A stretch of DNA of 64,000 nt from Saccharococcus thermophilus (GCF_011761475.1 NZ_JAASRS010000001.1:806001-870000), one strand, 5' to 3'. Positions 53,902 through 63,281 are shown, counted from the stretch's first letter. Notes: generated by a model from the letters alone, not told the origin. A program made the numbers and translations.

Positions 53902-54930
53902 ATGAAAAAAACATTTATTCTTACAGGTACAATTATAAGTTCTTTATTAGCAGGCCAAACTGCTTTCGCTAGCAATTATACCGTCCAAAAAGGCGATTCG
54001 CTTTGGGCGATATCGAAAAAATACAACACTACTGTAGAAACATTAAAACAAATGAATCATTTCACTTCTGATCGTATTTTCCCTGGGCAAATATTAAAAG
54101 TTGACGAAAGAGAAGATACATATGTAGCGAAAGCTGGCGACACCTTAAGCAAAATTGCAAAGCAATTTAATACGAGTGTTGATGCGTTATTAAAAAGGAA
54201 TCCTGAAATTTCTAATCCAAATTTTATTAAGGCTGGTCAAACCATCCGCTTGTCTGAGTCGTCTCCAGCTCCTGTTAGACCTGTTACTACGAAATCAGGT
54301 ACTAACGGTTATTACATAGTGAAAGAAAGAGATACTCTTTCTGGCATCGCTAAAATGTTTAATACAACAGTTCGTTCATTGCTCGCTTTAAATCCGGAAA
54401 TTACGAATCCTAATCTTATTCGAGCGGGACAATCTATTAAAGTTACCGGAGAAAAAGCCCCTGTTCCATCTTCAAGTCAAAGAGTTTCTCAACGCACTCT
54501 TGTTTCAGCGGCGTCTACCACATCTTCCGAAAGTACCACAAAAGCTGTGAATTCTTCATTGGCTGATCGGGTCATTCAAATTGGCGAAAAATATTTAGGT
54601 GCGAAATATTTATATGGTGCTAGTCCATCTCGCACAGATGCATTTGATTGCTCATCCTTTACTATGCGGGTATTCAGTGAGGCTGGAATTTCTTTACCTC
54701 GCACTTCGGCAGCACAATCACAAGTTGGCACACCGGTTTCTTTCAATCAGCTTCAAAAAGGAGATTTAGTCTTCTTTGATACAGACTTCGATGGAACGAT
54801 CAATCACGTTGGAATTTATGCGGGTAACGGCCAAATGTTAAATGCTTCAACTTCTAAAGGCGTTTCTTATACATCGATTAATTCTTCTTATTGGAAAGAA
54901 CGATATGTGAAAGCAGTACGTGTAATGTAA
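53902..54930 (+). CDS. LysM-NlpC/P60 cell-wall endopeptidase
   Basis: 342 residues, secreted D,L-endopeptidase of the LytE/LytF/CwlS kind. Signal peptide about 1-23 (cleavage after AFA). Three LysM repeats: about 26-67, 74-117 and 138-181, each with a GDxL-like start. Catalytic NlpC/P60 domain about 225-340 with Cys in DAFDCSSF and His in INHVGIYAG. Ser/Thr-rich linkers separate the modules. ATG 53902 (MKKTFILTG) is chosen over 53863 since it begins the signal peptide and has a G-rich site. Just downstream of the IS256-type element. Confidence 0.92.
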   Translation: MKKTFILTGTIISSLLAGQTAFASNYTVQKGDSLWAISKKYNTTVETLKQMNHFTSDRIFPGQILKVDEREDTYVAKAGDTLSKIAKQFNTSVDALLKRNPEISNPNFIKAGQTIRLSESSPAPVRPVTTKSGTNGYYIVKERDTLSGIAKMFNTTVRSLLALNPEITNPNLIRAGQSIKVTGEKAPVPSSSQRVSQRTLVSAASTTSSESTTKAVNSSLADRVIQIGEKYLGAKYLYGASPSRTDAFDCSSFTMRVFSEAGISLPRTSAAQSQVGTPVSFNQLQKGDLVFFDTDFDGTINHVGIYAGNGQMLNASTSKGVSYTSINSSYWKERYVKAVRVM

Positions 54931-55084
54931 TCAATTAATCTATGAAAAGCAACGATTTAATCAAGTAGACAGTAATAAAAAGCTAGTTAAAATGAAGGCG
55001 TATCGTTTTGTATAATGTTTGAGTGAGCTTGTTTGAATTCAGCGCAATAAATGATCTGTTAAAATGCGAATATCGTTAATCAAT

Positions 55085-55126
55085 GGGTGATGTAAACACA
55101 TCAGCGCAACCTCCTTGTTCTATCAA
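55085..55126 (+). repeat. Right copy of the mutL 3'-end direct repeat
   Basis: Starts GGGTGATGTAA and continues ACACATCAGCGCAAC. Similarity to 46527-46567 stops at both ends, and the copy no longer folds as the mutL terminator because its 3' arm differs. Confidence 0.7.
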
Positions 55127-55162
55127 ATAGTTCCGGTAATGTGGAGTAACAAAACATAGGCG

Positions 55163-55208
55163 ATCGAGTGTAAAATCGCATAGGTGGTTTTACACTCGAT
55201 TTTTTTTA
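55163..55208 (+). terminator. Strong intrinsic terminator upstream of yhbD
   Basis: ATCGAGTGTAAAA / TTTTACACTCGAT, 13 bp, followed by T-run. Isolates yhbD from the upstream region. Confidence 0.9.
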
Positions 55209-55278
55209 TTAAGCGAAGAATGAAGTTGAACAAGAGGAGGTAATAATAAGGATTCCGTTTGTTTTTTTTATTTACAAC

Positions 55279-55296
55279 GTAACATTGTTATGTTAC
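55279..55296. promoter_or_regulatory. Palindromic operator candidate before yhbD
   Basis: GTAACAT-TGTT-ATGTTAC, perfect 7-bp arms, 24 bases before the yhbD ATG. A 14-nt copy of its left part (AACGTAACATTGTT) recurs inside yhbD at 55600-55613. Candidate binding site of the HTH protein YhbD. Confidence 0.5.
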
Positions 55297-55319
55297 ATTA
55301 TATAGCGAGGGAGGTGCTC

Positions 55320-55952
55320 ATGGTGGAGGAGGAATTAATCTCGAAAAAAGAATTGTTAGAGCAAACAGGAATCTCTTATGGTCAACTTTATCGGTGGAAA
55401 CGGAAAAAATTGATTCCCGAAGAATGGTTTATTCGAAAATCGACCTTTACGGGGCAAGAAACGTTTTTTCCAAAAGGAAAAATACTAGAGAGAGTCGAAA
55501 AAATTAAACAGCTGAAAGATGATCTGTCCCTCGATGAACTAGCAAATATGTTTTCGCCGAATCCTGCTGTGATTACTCTGCATAGAGATGAAATTATAAA
55601 ACGTAACATTGTTTCGAAAATGGCCCTGCAATTTTATATGGAACAAAAAGGAGAACAGCATACTTTTTCCTTCACCGAACTGTTGCAGCTCTATATTCTT
55701 GATCAATTGCTGCAAACAGGGGAAATTAGTTTGGAAGAAGGAAAAAGCGTATTCGATGTATTCGAGAAACATTATGCTGCCTTCCAAGGCCGGAGTTGTG
55801 AATTGCTTTTCCTGAGAAAAATGGGAGTAGCAATATGCCTATTAGTAGCAAGCGGAAATGACGTCTATGTTGAAGAAAAGGCGAAAATCATTGCTCGTCT
55901 TCATGTGCCGACTTGCGTAGAGCAATTAAAACTGATGGTGTCGGAGGGATAA
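55320..55952 (+). CDS. yhbD: YhbD-like DUF4004 protein with MerR-like HTH
   Basis: 210 residues. The first 70 residues resemble a MerR-type winged helix (ISKKELLEQTGISYGQLYRWKRKKLIP); the rest is a helical domain of unknown function. In B. subtilis yhbD precedes the bactofilin genes yhbE-yhbF, the same order as here. ATG 55320 with GGGAGGTGCTC upstream is preferred over 55290. It lies behind a perfect palindrome that it may bind. Stop is 3 bases before yhbE. Confidence 0.8.
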   Translation: MVEEELISKKELLEQTGISYGQLYRWKRKKLIPEEWFIRKSTFTGQETFFPKGKILERVEKIKQLKDDLSLDELANMFSPNPAVITLHRDEIIKRNIVSKMALQFYMEQKGEQHTFSFTELLQLYILDQLLQTGEISLEEGKSVFDVFEKHYAAFQGRSCELLFLRKMGVAICLLVASGNDVYVEEKAKIIARLHVPTCVEQLKLMVSEG

Positions 55953-55955
55953 ACA

Positions 55956-56660
55956 ATGGAAAGAAAGGATTTGGTTATATCTGGTACAGGAAGTGCTTCG
56001 GGCGGCCTATACAATTTGGTCAAAATTTCTGGAAATGGAAAGGTGCATGGAGATATCGACTGCAACGATATGGCGATTCACGGGACGGCGACAATGGAAG
56101 GAAACGTGAAAGCGAAGGCGGCACATATATCCGGAAAATCCCGTATTATCGGAACGTTAAAAACGGAACATGTAAAAATTAATGGAAGCGCCCGAATTGG
56201 CGGCGATGTACAATGCAGACAATTTGATTGTCATGGGAGCGCCAGTGTAGACGGGAATTTATCGGCGGACGAAGTGCATATTCATGGAGAAACAGTCATT
56301 AAAGGAGACTGTGACGCGGAACAATTTCAAGCGAAAGGGGAGTTTTCCGTTGGCGGCTTATTAAATGCGGGGACCATTCAAATAAAGATTTTCGGACATT
56401 GCCAAGCAAAAGAAATCGGAGGGGAACGTATTGAAGTAAAGCAGCAAGGAATGACATTTTTGAAAAAACTGTTATTCCATGTTGGTCTGACCGCCGAAAG
56501 TATCGAAGGGGATGAAATTTATTTAGAGCATACGAGCGCGAAAGCAGTTAGAGGCAACCGGGTGGTGATCGGTCCTGGATGCGACATTGAAGTTGTGGAA
56601 TATCAAGATGAGTTTCAATGTGATCCAGGAGCGAAAGTCGGTACGTATAAAAAAGTGTGA
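55956..56660 (+). CDS. yhbE: Bactofilin family protein YhbE
   Basis: 234 residues. Polymer-forming beta-helix repeats of about 10-12 residues (GNGKVHGDIDC; GTATMEGNVKA; GSARIGGDVQC; GSASVDGNLSA). Larger than minimal bactofilins because of a C-terminal tail (TAESIEGDEIYLEHTSAKAV) shared with YhbF. Likely forms filaments with YhbF at the membrane. Role in motility or shape is unproven. Confidence 0.85.
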   Translation: MERKDLVISGTGSASGGLYNLVKISGNGKVHGDIDCNDMAIHGTATMEGNVKAKAAHISGKSRIIGTLKTEHVKINGSARIGGDVQCRQFDCHGSASVDGNLSADEVHIHGETVIKGDCDAEQFQAKGEFSVGGLLNAGTIQIKIFGHCQAKEIGGERIEVKQQGMTFLKKLLFHVGLTAESIEGDEIYLEHTSAKAVRGNRVVIGPGCDIEVVEYQDEFQCDPGAKVGTYKKV

Positions 56661-56673
56661 AGGAGAGATAAAC

Positions 56674-57402
56674 GTGGGAAATCATGTGCGCCATTTAACC
56701 GTAAACGGATCGGCTCTTACTTCGGGAGGAACGTTTCATAAAGTGACGATCCGTGGGGACGCTACCATTAACGGTGATTTATGGTGTGATCGTTGCAAGG
56801 TGTTTGGCAATGCCGATGTGAGCGGCAACATCGAGATGAAGTCGTTCCACATTTTTGGCCAAGCGAACATACGGGGAAATGTTCAAGGGGAAACGATCAA
56901 GCTATTTGGGGAAATGAATCTGCGCGGAAATGCCGCGGCATCCGATTTTCATCTCCGCGGTGCCGCCCATGTAGATGGCGATGTAACAGGAGGAACGATT
57001 CACGGTTACGGAGAAATGAAAGTGTCCCGCGATTGCGAAGCGGACGTTTTTTCCGTCAAAGGCGCGGTGGAGATTGGCAACACGCTAAACGCGGAGCAGG
57101 TCGAATTGTATCTTCATTTTGCCGACAGCCGCATCGCCGAAATTGGCGGGAAAACCATTCGCGTCAAACGAAGTAAAGCATTGAATATTCTTCACTTTTT
57201 GAAACGATTTGCTCCTGATTCGGCAAAGCTAGTAGCGGAAACGATCGAAGGGGATGACATTTATTTAGAACATACCCACGCTAAAATCGTCCGCGGGGAC
57301 CGCATCATCATTGGTCCAGGCTGTAACATTGATCTTGTGGAATATCACACAAGTTTTCAGCAAGACGAAAAAGCGGTCGTGAAAGAAAAAAGAAAACGAT
57401 AG
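56674..57402 (+). CDS. yhbF: Bactofilin family protein YhbF
   Basis: 242 residues. Same beta-helix repeats as YhbE (GNADVSGNIEM; GQANIRGNVQG; GEMNLRGNAAA; GAAHVDGDVTG) and the same tail (AETIEGDDIYLEHTHAKIV). GTG 56674 has AAGGAG upstream; an in-frame ATG at 56587 overlaps yhbE and has no site. Paralogue of the preceding gene, presumably by tandem duplication. Confidence 0.85.
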   Translation: MGNHVRHLTVNGSALTSGGTFHKVTIRGDATINGDLWCDRCKVFGNADVSGNIEMKSFHIFGQANIRGNVQGETIKLFGEMNLRGNAAASDFHLRGAAHVDGDVTGGTIHGYGEMKVSRDCEADVFSVKGAVEIGNTLNAEQVELYLHFADSRIAEIGGKTIRVKRSKALNILHFLKRFAPDSAKLVAETIEGDDIYLEHTHAKIVRGDRIIIGPGCNIDLVEYHTSFQQDEKAVVKEKRKR

Positions 57403-57416
57403 AGAGGGAGAGAAGA

Positions 57417-58952
57417 ATGAGGAGAAACGAAACAAACATTAAATGGGTGGTACTTGGGCTGCTCATTGGCATTTTTGTCGCGTCGATGGACAATACAATC
57501 GTTGCGACGGCGATGGCGACGATTGTCGCGGATTTAGGGGGACTTGATAAGTTTGTTTGGGTGACATCCGCGTATATGGTGACGGAAATGGCAGGGATGC
57601 CGATTTTCGGGAAACTTTCCGACATGTACGGAAGGAAACGATTTTTTATCTTCGGATTGGTGGTCTTTCTAGTTGGCTCAATGCTATGCGGAGTCGCGCA
57701 AAGTATTGTCCAGCTCAGCATCTTTCGGGCGATTCAAGGGATTGGCGGCGGCGCTTTAGTGCCGATTGCGTTTACGATTATGTTTGACATTTTTCCGCCA
57801 CAGCAGCGCGGGAAAATGGGCGGTCTTTTCGGAGCGGTATTTGGGTTGTCGAGCATTTTCGGGCCGCTCTTGGGAGCGTATATTACCGACTACTTGACAT
57901 GGCGTTGGGTATTTTATATTAATATTCCGCTTGGCATTGTCGCTTTCTTGCTTATCACTTTCTTTTACCGGGAGTCGCCGAAGCATACGAAGCAAAAAAT
58001 CGATTGGCTTGGCGTCATCACACTCGTTCCGGCGATTGTATGTTTGATGTTTGCGCTTGAGTTGGGCGGAAATCAATACGCATGGGACTCTTCGGTTATC
58101 ATTAGTTTATTTTCTGCTTTTGCGGTGCTATTTTTATTGTTTCTTTATGTGGAGACAAAAACGCAAGAGCCGATTGTCTCGTATCATATGTTCCGCAAGC
58201 GTTTATATGCCGCGAGCAACCTTATTGGCTTTTTCTCGGGAGCAACTTTTATCGTTGCCACCGTTTACATTCCGCTTTTTATTCAAGGGGTAACGGGCGG
58301 CACGGCGACGAACTCTGGATTGATTTTGCTTCCGATGATGTTGGCGACTACCGTCTCTGCGCAATTAGGCGGGTTTTTAGCGGGAAAAACAAGCTATCGG
58401 AACGTCATGATTCTCTTTATGTCAGTATTTGCGATTGGCATGTTTTTGCTTAGCACGATTACGGAGGACACGACCCGCTTTACCGTAACTTGTTATATGA
58501 TTATCGTGGGATTGGGAGTTGGAGCTTCATTTTCCGTGTTAGGAATGGCGGCCATTCACCATTTCACAGAAGCGGAAAGAGGCGCGGCCAGTTCAACGAA
58601 CTCGTTTTTACGGTCGCTCGGCATGACGATCGGCATTACGATCTTCGGCATCATTCAACGCAATTTGTTTACCGACCGATTAAAAGAGGCGTTTCAAGGA
58701 ATGGCAAACAGTGTTCCGGCAATGAGCAATCATGACCCTCGTGCGATTCTTTCTCCGGAAGCGCGCGCCCACATTCCAGCGCCTATACTCGAAAAAATAA
58801 CGGCAGCGTTAGCTTCTTCCATCGCGCATACGTTTTTATGGAGCTTAATTCCAGCAGCGCTGACGCTTCTGTTCGTCTTTTTCATGACAAACGATCGGCT
58901 CGCATCGATGCATGCCGCACAGCGCGGCAAGGTGCAGGTTGGGAAGGAATAA
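57417..58952 (+). CDS. MFS multidrug efflux transporter, DHA2 (14-TM) family
   Basis: 511 residues, about 14 membrane helices. Family motifs: DNTIVATAMATIVADLGG (helix 1), GKLSDMYGRKRFF (MFS motif A, helices 2-3) and GIGGGALVPIAFTI (motif C-like). EmrB/QacA type proton antiporter; substrate not predictable. Only 14 bases after yhbF and with GAGAGGGAGAG upstream, so it is transcribed with the bactofilin genes. Confidence 0.9.
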   Translation: MRRNETNIKWVVLGLLIGIFVASMDNTIVATAMATIVADLGGLDKFVWVTSAYMVTEMAGMPIFGKLSDMYGRKRFFIFGLVVFLVGSMLCGVAQSIVQLSIFRAIQGIGGGALVPIAFTIMFDIFPPQQRGKMGGLFGAVFGLSSIFGPLLGAYITDYLTWRWVFYINIPLGIVAFLLITFFYRESPKHTKQKIDWLGVITLVPAIVCLMFALELGGNQYAWDSSVIISLFSAFAVLFLLFLYVETKTQEPIVSYHMFRKRLYAASNLIGFFSGATFIVATVYIPLFIQGVTGGTATNSGLILLPMMLATTVSAQLGGFLAGKTSYRNVMILFMSVFAIGMFLLSTITEDTTRFTVTCYMIIVGLGVGASFSVLGMAAIHHFTEAERGAASSTNSFLRSLGMTIGITIFGIIQRNLFTDRLKEAFQGMANSVPAMSNHDPRAILSPEARAHIPAPILEKITAALASSIAHTFLWSLIPAALTLLFVFFMTNDRLASMHAAQRGKVQVGKE

Positions 58953-59068
58953 GTTTCTCGCAATGAAAAAAGCGGAAAGCCAAAACCTTCAACCATTATC
59001 CGAAGAATTAGCTTTATTGACCAAATGGTTCAAGAGTATATCACGAATGATAGATGGGAGACGAGAAG

Positions 59069-60670
59069 ATGGCAGAAGTAGCTGCGTTGGAAATACAATC
59101 AAGCATTAAGCATCGCAACATATTAATTATCGGGCTGATCATCGCCATGTTATTCGGCGCGCTCGATGGCACGATTGTCGGAACAGCGATGCCGCGCATT
59201 GTCGGGGAGCTTGGCGGTTTGAGCTTGATGACGTGGCTGACGACCGCTTATATGCTCACTTCGACCACGATCGTGCCGATTGCCGGAAAGCTTGCCGATT
59301 TGCTAGGCAGACGGGTCATTTATGTGACAGGACTCATTACTTTTATGGTCGGATCCGCTCTTTGCGGCATGGCGAATAACATGACGCAGCTTATCATTTA
59401 CCGCGGGCTGCAAGGAATCGGCGGCGGGATTATGATGCCGATGGCGATGATTATTATCGGCGATTTGTTTACCGGAAAAGAACGCGGGAAATGGCAAGGA
59501 GTATTTGGCGGGCTTTATGGCCTTGCGTCTGTTTTAGGCCCGCAGATTGGCGGATGGATTGTCGACCATTTAAACTGGCGATGGGTATTTTACATCAATC
59601 TTCCTGTTGGAATTTTAGCGACGATTTTTATTGCGATGGGATTAAACAAACATCAGGCGAAAGGTCCGGTGAAGTTTGATGTTGCCGGCATGTTCACGAT
59701 GGTCGTCGGCGTCGTTAGCTTATTGTTGGCTTTGACGTTTGGCGGCGATAAGTATGCTTGGACATCGTGGCAAATCATCACCTTGTTTGTTGTTGCGGCG
59801 GTGTTCTTAACGGCCTTTGTTTTTGTGGAATCGAAGGTCGAGGAGCCGGTCTTGCCGGTTCGCTTCTTTAAAAACCGGACGTTTACGGTGTTAAATGGGA
59901 TCGGCTTTTTAATGAGCATCGGCATGTTTGGGGCGATTGTGTTCGTTCCGTTGTTTATGCAAGGGGTTGTCGGCGTCAGTGCGACGCAATCGGGAACCGT
60001 TATGACCCCGATGATGATTACGATGATTGTCGGCAGCATCATCGGCGGACGAATGGTTTATAAAATCGGCGTCAAGACGCAATTAATTATCGGCATGTTC
60101 ATCATGGCCGCCGGGTTTGGTTTGCTAAGCACGATGGATGTGGAAACGACGAAATGGACCGCCACGCTTTATATGATTGTGTTAGGGCTTGGAGTCGGTT
60201 TAGTCATGCCGATTCTGACGTTGGCGTTGCAAGAAACCTTTCCGAAATCAGAACTCGGTGTTGTCACTTCATCCAGCCAATTTTTCCGCGCCATCGGTGG
60301 AACGTTCGGGATGACGATTTTAGGAGCGATCATGAACTATCGATCAAGCCATTTGTTAGAAGACCGTTTAATGCCGATGTTGAGATCGCTCCCTCCACAA
60401 GCAAAAGGAATGGTCGACCAATTCAAGCATATGATTCATGATGATCCGCAAGGATTGTATTCGATGTTGCTGAATCCAAAAGCATTGGAGAAGATGCCTC
60501 CGCAATGGAGCCATACGCTCGTTCCAATTTTGAAACATTCCTTAGTCGATTCTTTATATTCTGTGTTCGTGTTTGGTCTTGTTTTTGTCGCGTGCGGTGT
60601 TGTGTTGGGATTGGCGTTAGGCAAAATTAAGCTGTCTGACCAACATCGAAAAGCAAAGGCGCGCGCTTAA
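59069..60670 (+). CDS. MFS efflux transporter, DHA2 (14-TM) family
   Basis: 533 residues, paralogue of the preceding pump: DGTIVGTAMPRIVGELGG, GKLADLLGRRVIY and GIGGGIMMPMAMII. Contains a long loop before the last helix (RLMPMLRSLPPQAKGM region). ATG 59069 (MAEVAALEI) is chosen over 59054 because GGGAG lies just upstream of the former. A 116-base gap separates it from the first pump. Confidence 0.9.
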   Translation: MAEVAALEIQSSIKHRNILIIGLIIAMLFGALDGTIVGTAMPRIVGELGGLSLMTWLTTAYMLTSTTIVPIAGKLADLLGRRVIYVTGLITFMVGSALCGMANNMTQLIIYRGLQGIGGGIMMPMAMIIIGDLFTGKERGKWQGVFGGLYGLASVLGPQIGGWIVDHLNWRWVFYINLPVGILATIFIAMGLNKHQAKGPVKFDVAGMFTMVVGVVSLLLALTFGGDKYAWTSWQIITLFVVAAVFLTAFVFVESKVEEPVLPVRFFKNRTFTVLNGIGFLMSIGMFGAIVFVPLFMQGVVGVSATQSGTVMTPMMITMIVGSIIGGRMVYKIGVKTQLIIGMFIMAAGFGLLSTMDVETTKWTATLYMIVLGLGVGLVMPILTLALQETFPKSELGVVTSSSQFFRAIGGTFGMTILGAIMNYRSSHLLEDRLMPMLRSLPPQAKGMVDQFKHMIHDDPQGLYSMLLNPKALEKMPPQWSHTLVPILKHSLVDSLYSVFVFGLVFVACGVVLGLALGKIKLSDQHRKAKARA

Positions 60671-60791
60671 ATCCGCGGGGTAAATGTTCTTTGCCCGCAG
60701 AGGCGCGAGGGGAAGTTATTTTGTTCCCAAGGAGCCGTGAGCCGAAGCGAGAAAAAGTAAGAGGCAGAAGCGATTTTCCTCGACAATAGAA

Positions 60792-60846
60792 GAGGCTGGC
60801 TTCAAAAGGTTGATTCAGCTACCTTTTGAGACAGCCTCGTTTTTTA
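60792..60846 (+). terminator. Intrinsic terminator after the second MFS gene
   Basis: GAGGCTG..CAAAAGGT pairs with ACCTTTTG..AGCCTC, followed by T-run. Confidence 0.85.
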
Positions 60847-60956
60847 TTTATATTCGTTTTTTCGCAACGGTTCTTTTGGAAGCGAACGAATGATAGAAGG
60901 AAGAAGTGCAGAAAAGACAATGGATCTGTTTTGTATGGAAAGAAAAAGCATTTTTT

Positions 60957-60986
60957 TTGTAGGAAAACGGTGATATCGTGTAAAAT
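60957..60986 (+). promoter_or_regulatory. Promoter of the third MFS gene
   Basis: TTGTAG (60957-60962), 18-base spacer, TAAAAT (60981-60986). Confidence 0.5.
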
Positions 60987-61024
60987 AAATTACTCGTAGT
61001 AGATAAAAAGGAGGGTAGATTACA

Positions 61025-62377
61025 GTGAATAGCAGAATATCCGTAATGGTAAGCATTGTGCTGGCGATGCTCGTGGCATCGATGGATACGACGATCATGA
61101 ATACGACGATGCCGATTATTGCCAAAGAACTTAGAGGATTTTCTCTTTATGCCTGGTCGTTTGCTTCCTACATGATCACAACGACCGTTCTTTCTCCAAT
61201 CGCCGGGAGACTTTCCGATATTTTTGGGAGAAAGAAAGTATTTAGCTTCGGTATTATTTTATTTTTAATCGGTTCTCTTCTTTGCGGGATGTCGCAAAAT
61301 ATGGTCCAGCTTGTTGTATTCCGCGCCCTGCAAGGAATTGGCGCTGGCTTTATGATGCCGTTTCCTGCCATCATTGCCGGGGATTTATTTCCGATTGAAA
61401 AGCGCGGCAAAATTCAAGCGTTTTTCACGGCAATGTGGGGGATTTCCGCTGTTCTTGCGCCGCTTTTAGGATCCTTTTTTGTCGAATACGCATCATGGCG
61501 CTGGATTTTTTATGTGAATATCCCGATTTGCTTGCTTTCCTTACTTACACTATTGCCATATAAAGAAGTGTACGAGCCGAAGCGGGTGGAGATTGACTAT
61601 ATCGGAGCGGCATTATTTGCGACCGCGATCAGCTTTCTTCTATTGATGACGGTAGTCGAAAACAACCAATGGATGTATGGCGTCGTTGGTGCTGTGTTAT
61701 TAGTTATTTTTTACTTATATGAAAAGAAGCAAGCATCTCCGCTTGTTCCATTGGCACTCGTGCAGCATAAAACGTTAAAATGGATGAACATGAACGGATT
61801 TGTCAGCTGTGTCGCTTTATTCGGCACGTCTAGCTACATTCCGCTATTTTTGCAAAATATTGCGCATCAATCGGTGTTTGTGAGCGGTGTTGCACTTTTA
61901 GGCATGTCGATTGGCTGGATGATTGCTGCTGTACCGGCGGGAAAATGGATTTTACGCTACGGCTACCGCATTTTATTGATTATTGGAAACGTTCTTCTTG
62001 TGCTTTCTGGACTATTGCTTGCACTTTTAAATGAAAGCAGCGGATTTTTGTATGTCTTTTTTGCCATGCTCATTCAGGGGCTATCGTTCGGATTAACATC
62101 TACCGTCGGTATCATCGGCTCGCAGCAGCTTGCCGATGCGCATGAAAAAGGAATTGCGACATCCTTTTTCATGTTTTGCCGCAATATCGGCACAGCCATT
62201 GGTGTCACGATTATGGGCGCCTTTTTAACGAAAGCGGCCGAATTTATGGCAGGCATTCACCATCTCTTTTTATTTGGATTTATCGGCAGCATTGTGGCTT
62301 TACTAACGTCGTTTCTCATTCGGGACGAATCTGAACACGGGAAAAAAAATTTGCTTCGTTCGGGAGAAATGGCCTAA
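61025..62377 (+). CDS. MFS transporter, DHA2-like family
   Basis: 450 residues, 12-14 helices. Motifs DTTIMNTTMPIIAKEL, GRLSDIFGRKKVF and GIGAGFMMPFPAII. Shorter than the two upstream pumps, lacking the extended loop before the last helix. GTG start with AAGGAGGG upstream. Own promoter and terminator, so not co-transcribed with the others. Confidence 0.88.
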   Translation: MNSRISVMVSIVLAMLVASMDTTIMNTTMPIIAKELRGFSLYAWSFASYMITTTVLSPIAGRLSDIFGRKKVFSFGIILFLIGSLLCGMSQNMVQLVVFRALQGIGAGFMMPFPAIIAGDLFPIEKRGKIQAFFTAMWGISAVLAPLLGSFFVEYASWRWIFYVNIPICLLSLLTLLPYKEVYEPKRVEIDYIGAALFATAISFLLLMTVVENNQWMYGVVGAVLLVIFYLYEKKQASPLVPLALVQHKTLKWMNMNGFVSCVALFGTSSYIPLFLQNIAHQSVFVSGVALLGMSIGWMIAAVPAGKWILRYGYRILLIIGNVLLVLSGLLLALLNESSGFLYVFFAMLIQGLSFGLTSTVGIIGSQQLADAHEKGIATSFFMFCRNIGTAIGVTIMGAFLTKAAEFMAGIHHLFLFGFIGSIVALLTSFLIRDESEHGKKNLLRSGEMA

Positions 62378-62403
62378 ATATTTGGCATTATATGCCGATA
62401 TAA

Positions 62404-62434
62404 AGAAGGGAAGGTTATTCCCTTCTCTTTTTTT
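62404..62434 (+). terminator. Intrinsic terminator after the third MFS gene
   Basis: AGAAGGGAA / TTCCCTTCT stem followed by C and eight T. Confidence 0.9.
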
Positions 62435-62480
62435 TGCAGATGGAGTGCTGCACGATGTTTATAAATGGGAGGGTTAGACG

Positions 62481-63281
62481 ATGAAGGTGACAGTCCGAAA
62501 AAAATTGTATGCAGTATTTGCCGCTGTATATATGTTGTTAATCGCGCTTGTTGGCATTGCTTATTACGAGATTTCCACTATTAATGCTAATTATACGCGC
62601 CTTTTAAATGGCGATGTTTCCAATCTTATCAATGTTAAACAGCTAGAAATTTTGGTTCGGCGCGAGCAAGGGAGCATGCGCGGTTATTTGCTTACCGGCG
62701 ATCAAACGTCATTGACAAACTTTACGAAAGCGCATGATGAATTTGAGAGGCTAAGCAATGAGCTGGAGAAAACGTTGACAAAAACGAAAACAAAAGAGTT
62801 GTTAGCGCGACTGAATGAGCTAGAACAGCAATTTTACGAACTTGGACAGAAAACATTTCAATTAAAAGAAGAAAATAATGTAGAAGCTTATACACAGTTA
62901 ATTATAACTACGGGAAGAGATATTACTTCACAATTTGATGAAGCGGTAGGGCAGCTAACGAAAATCCAGCAAAAAGATATGAATCAGGCTGACAAGGCTG
63001 CAAAGTCAGAAGCATCATCCCTTAAAGTATGGATGATTATAATCGGGGTTATTGCACTTGCTATTGGCAACATCGTTACTATTTATATGAGCCGCGTTCT
63101 TTCTCGCCCGCTCCTCACTCTTTCGGAAGCCGCAAAACGAATTGCCAGCGGCGATTTGACCGGGGAGGAAATTGTGATTCGCAACCGCGATGAAATCGGG
63201 GAACTGGCGGCATCTTTTAACTCACATTTCGCACCCTCTCGACGAAAATCGGGAGGATTTTTTCGTTCCGATGTCGAATGA
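62481..63281 (+). pseudogene. Methyl-accepting chemotaxis protein, truncated by transposon
   Basis: N-terminal part only. Membrane helix 1 (about 8-28), a four-helix-bundle sensor (about 35-180, with GYLLTGD typical of CHASE3-like sensors), membrane helix 2 (about 184-206) and a HAMP domain (about 207-248). Similarity ends at ELAASFNS (near 63224); the remaining 18 codons are transposon sequence. The methylation helices and the CheA/CheW-contacting hairpin tip are missing, so it cannot signal normally. ATG after GGGAGGG. The 3' part, if retained, lies beyond the transposon, outside the window. Confidence 0.85.

Larger units (their letters stand above)
54931..55319 (+). other. Spacer before yhbD: mutL-end repeat, terminator, operator
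   Basis: No gene. Contains the right copy of the mutL 3'-end repeat (55085-55126), a strong terminator (55163-55208) and a palindrome ahead of yhbD (55279-55296). Confidence 0.7.
60671..61024 (+). other. Spacer between the second and third MFS genes
   Basis: Holds a GC-rich hairpin right after the stop, a strong terminator (60792-60846) and a promoter (60957-60986). No gene recognised. Confidence 0.7.

Noticed and set aside
46541-55126. An integrase gene that would explain the mutL-end duplication
   Set aside because: None of the reading frames in this interval resembles a tyrosine or serine recombinase; only the IS256-type transposase is present.
58963-59109. 48-codon frame MKKAESQNLQPLSEELALL... 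between the first two MFS genes
   Set aside because: No adequate ribosome-binding site and it overlaps the next gene. It might be a relict of a MarR-like regulator, but no HTH is present.
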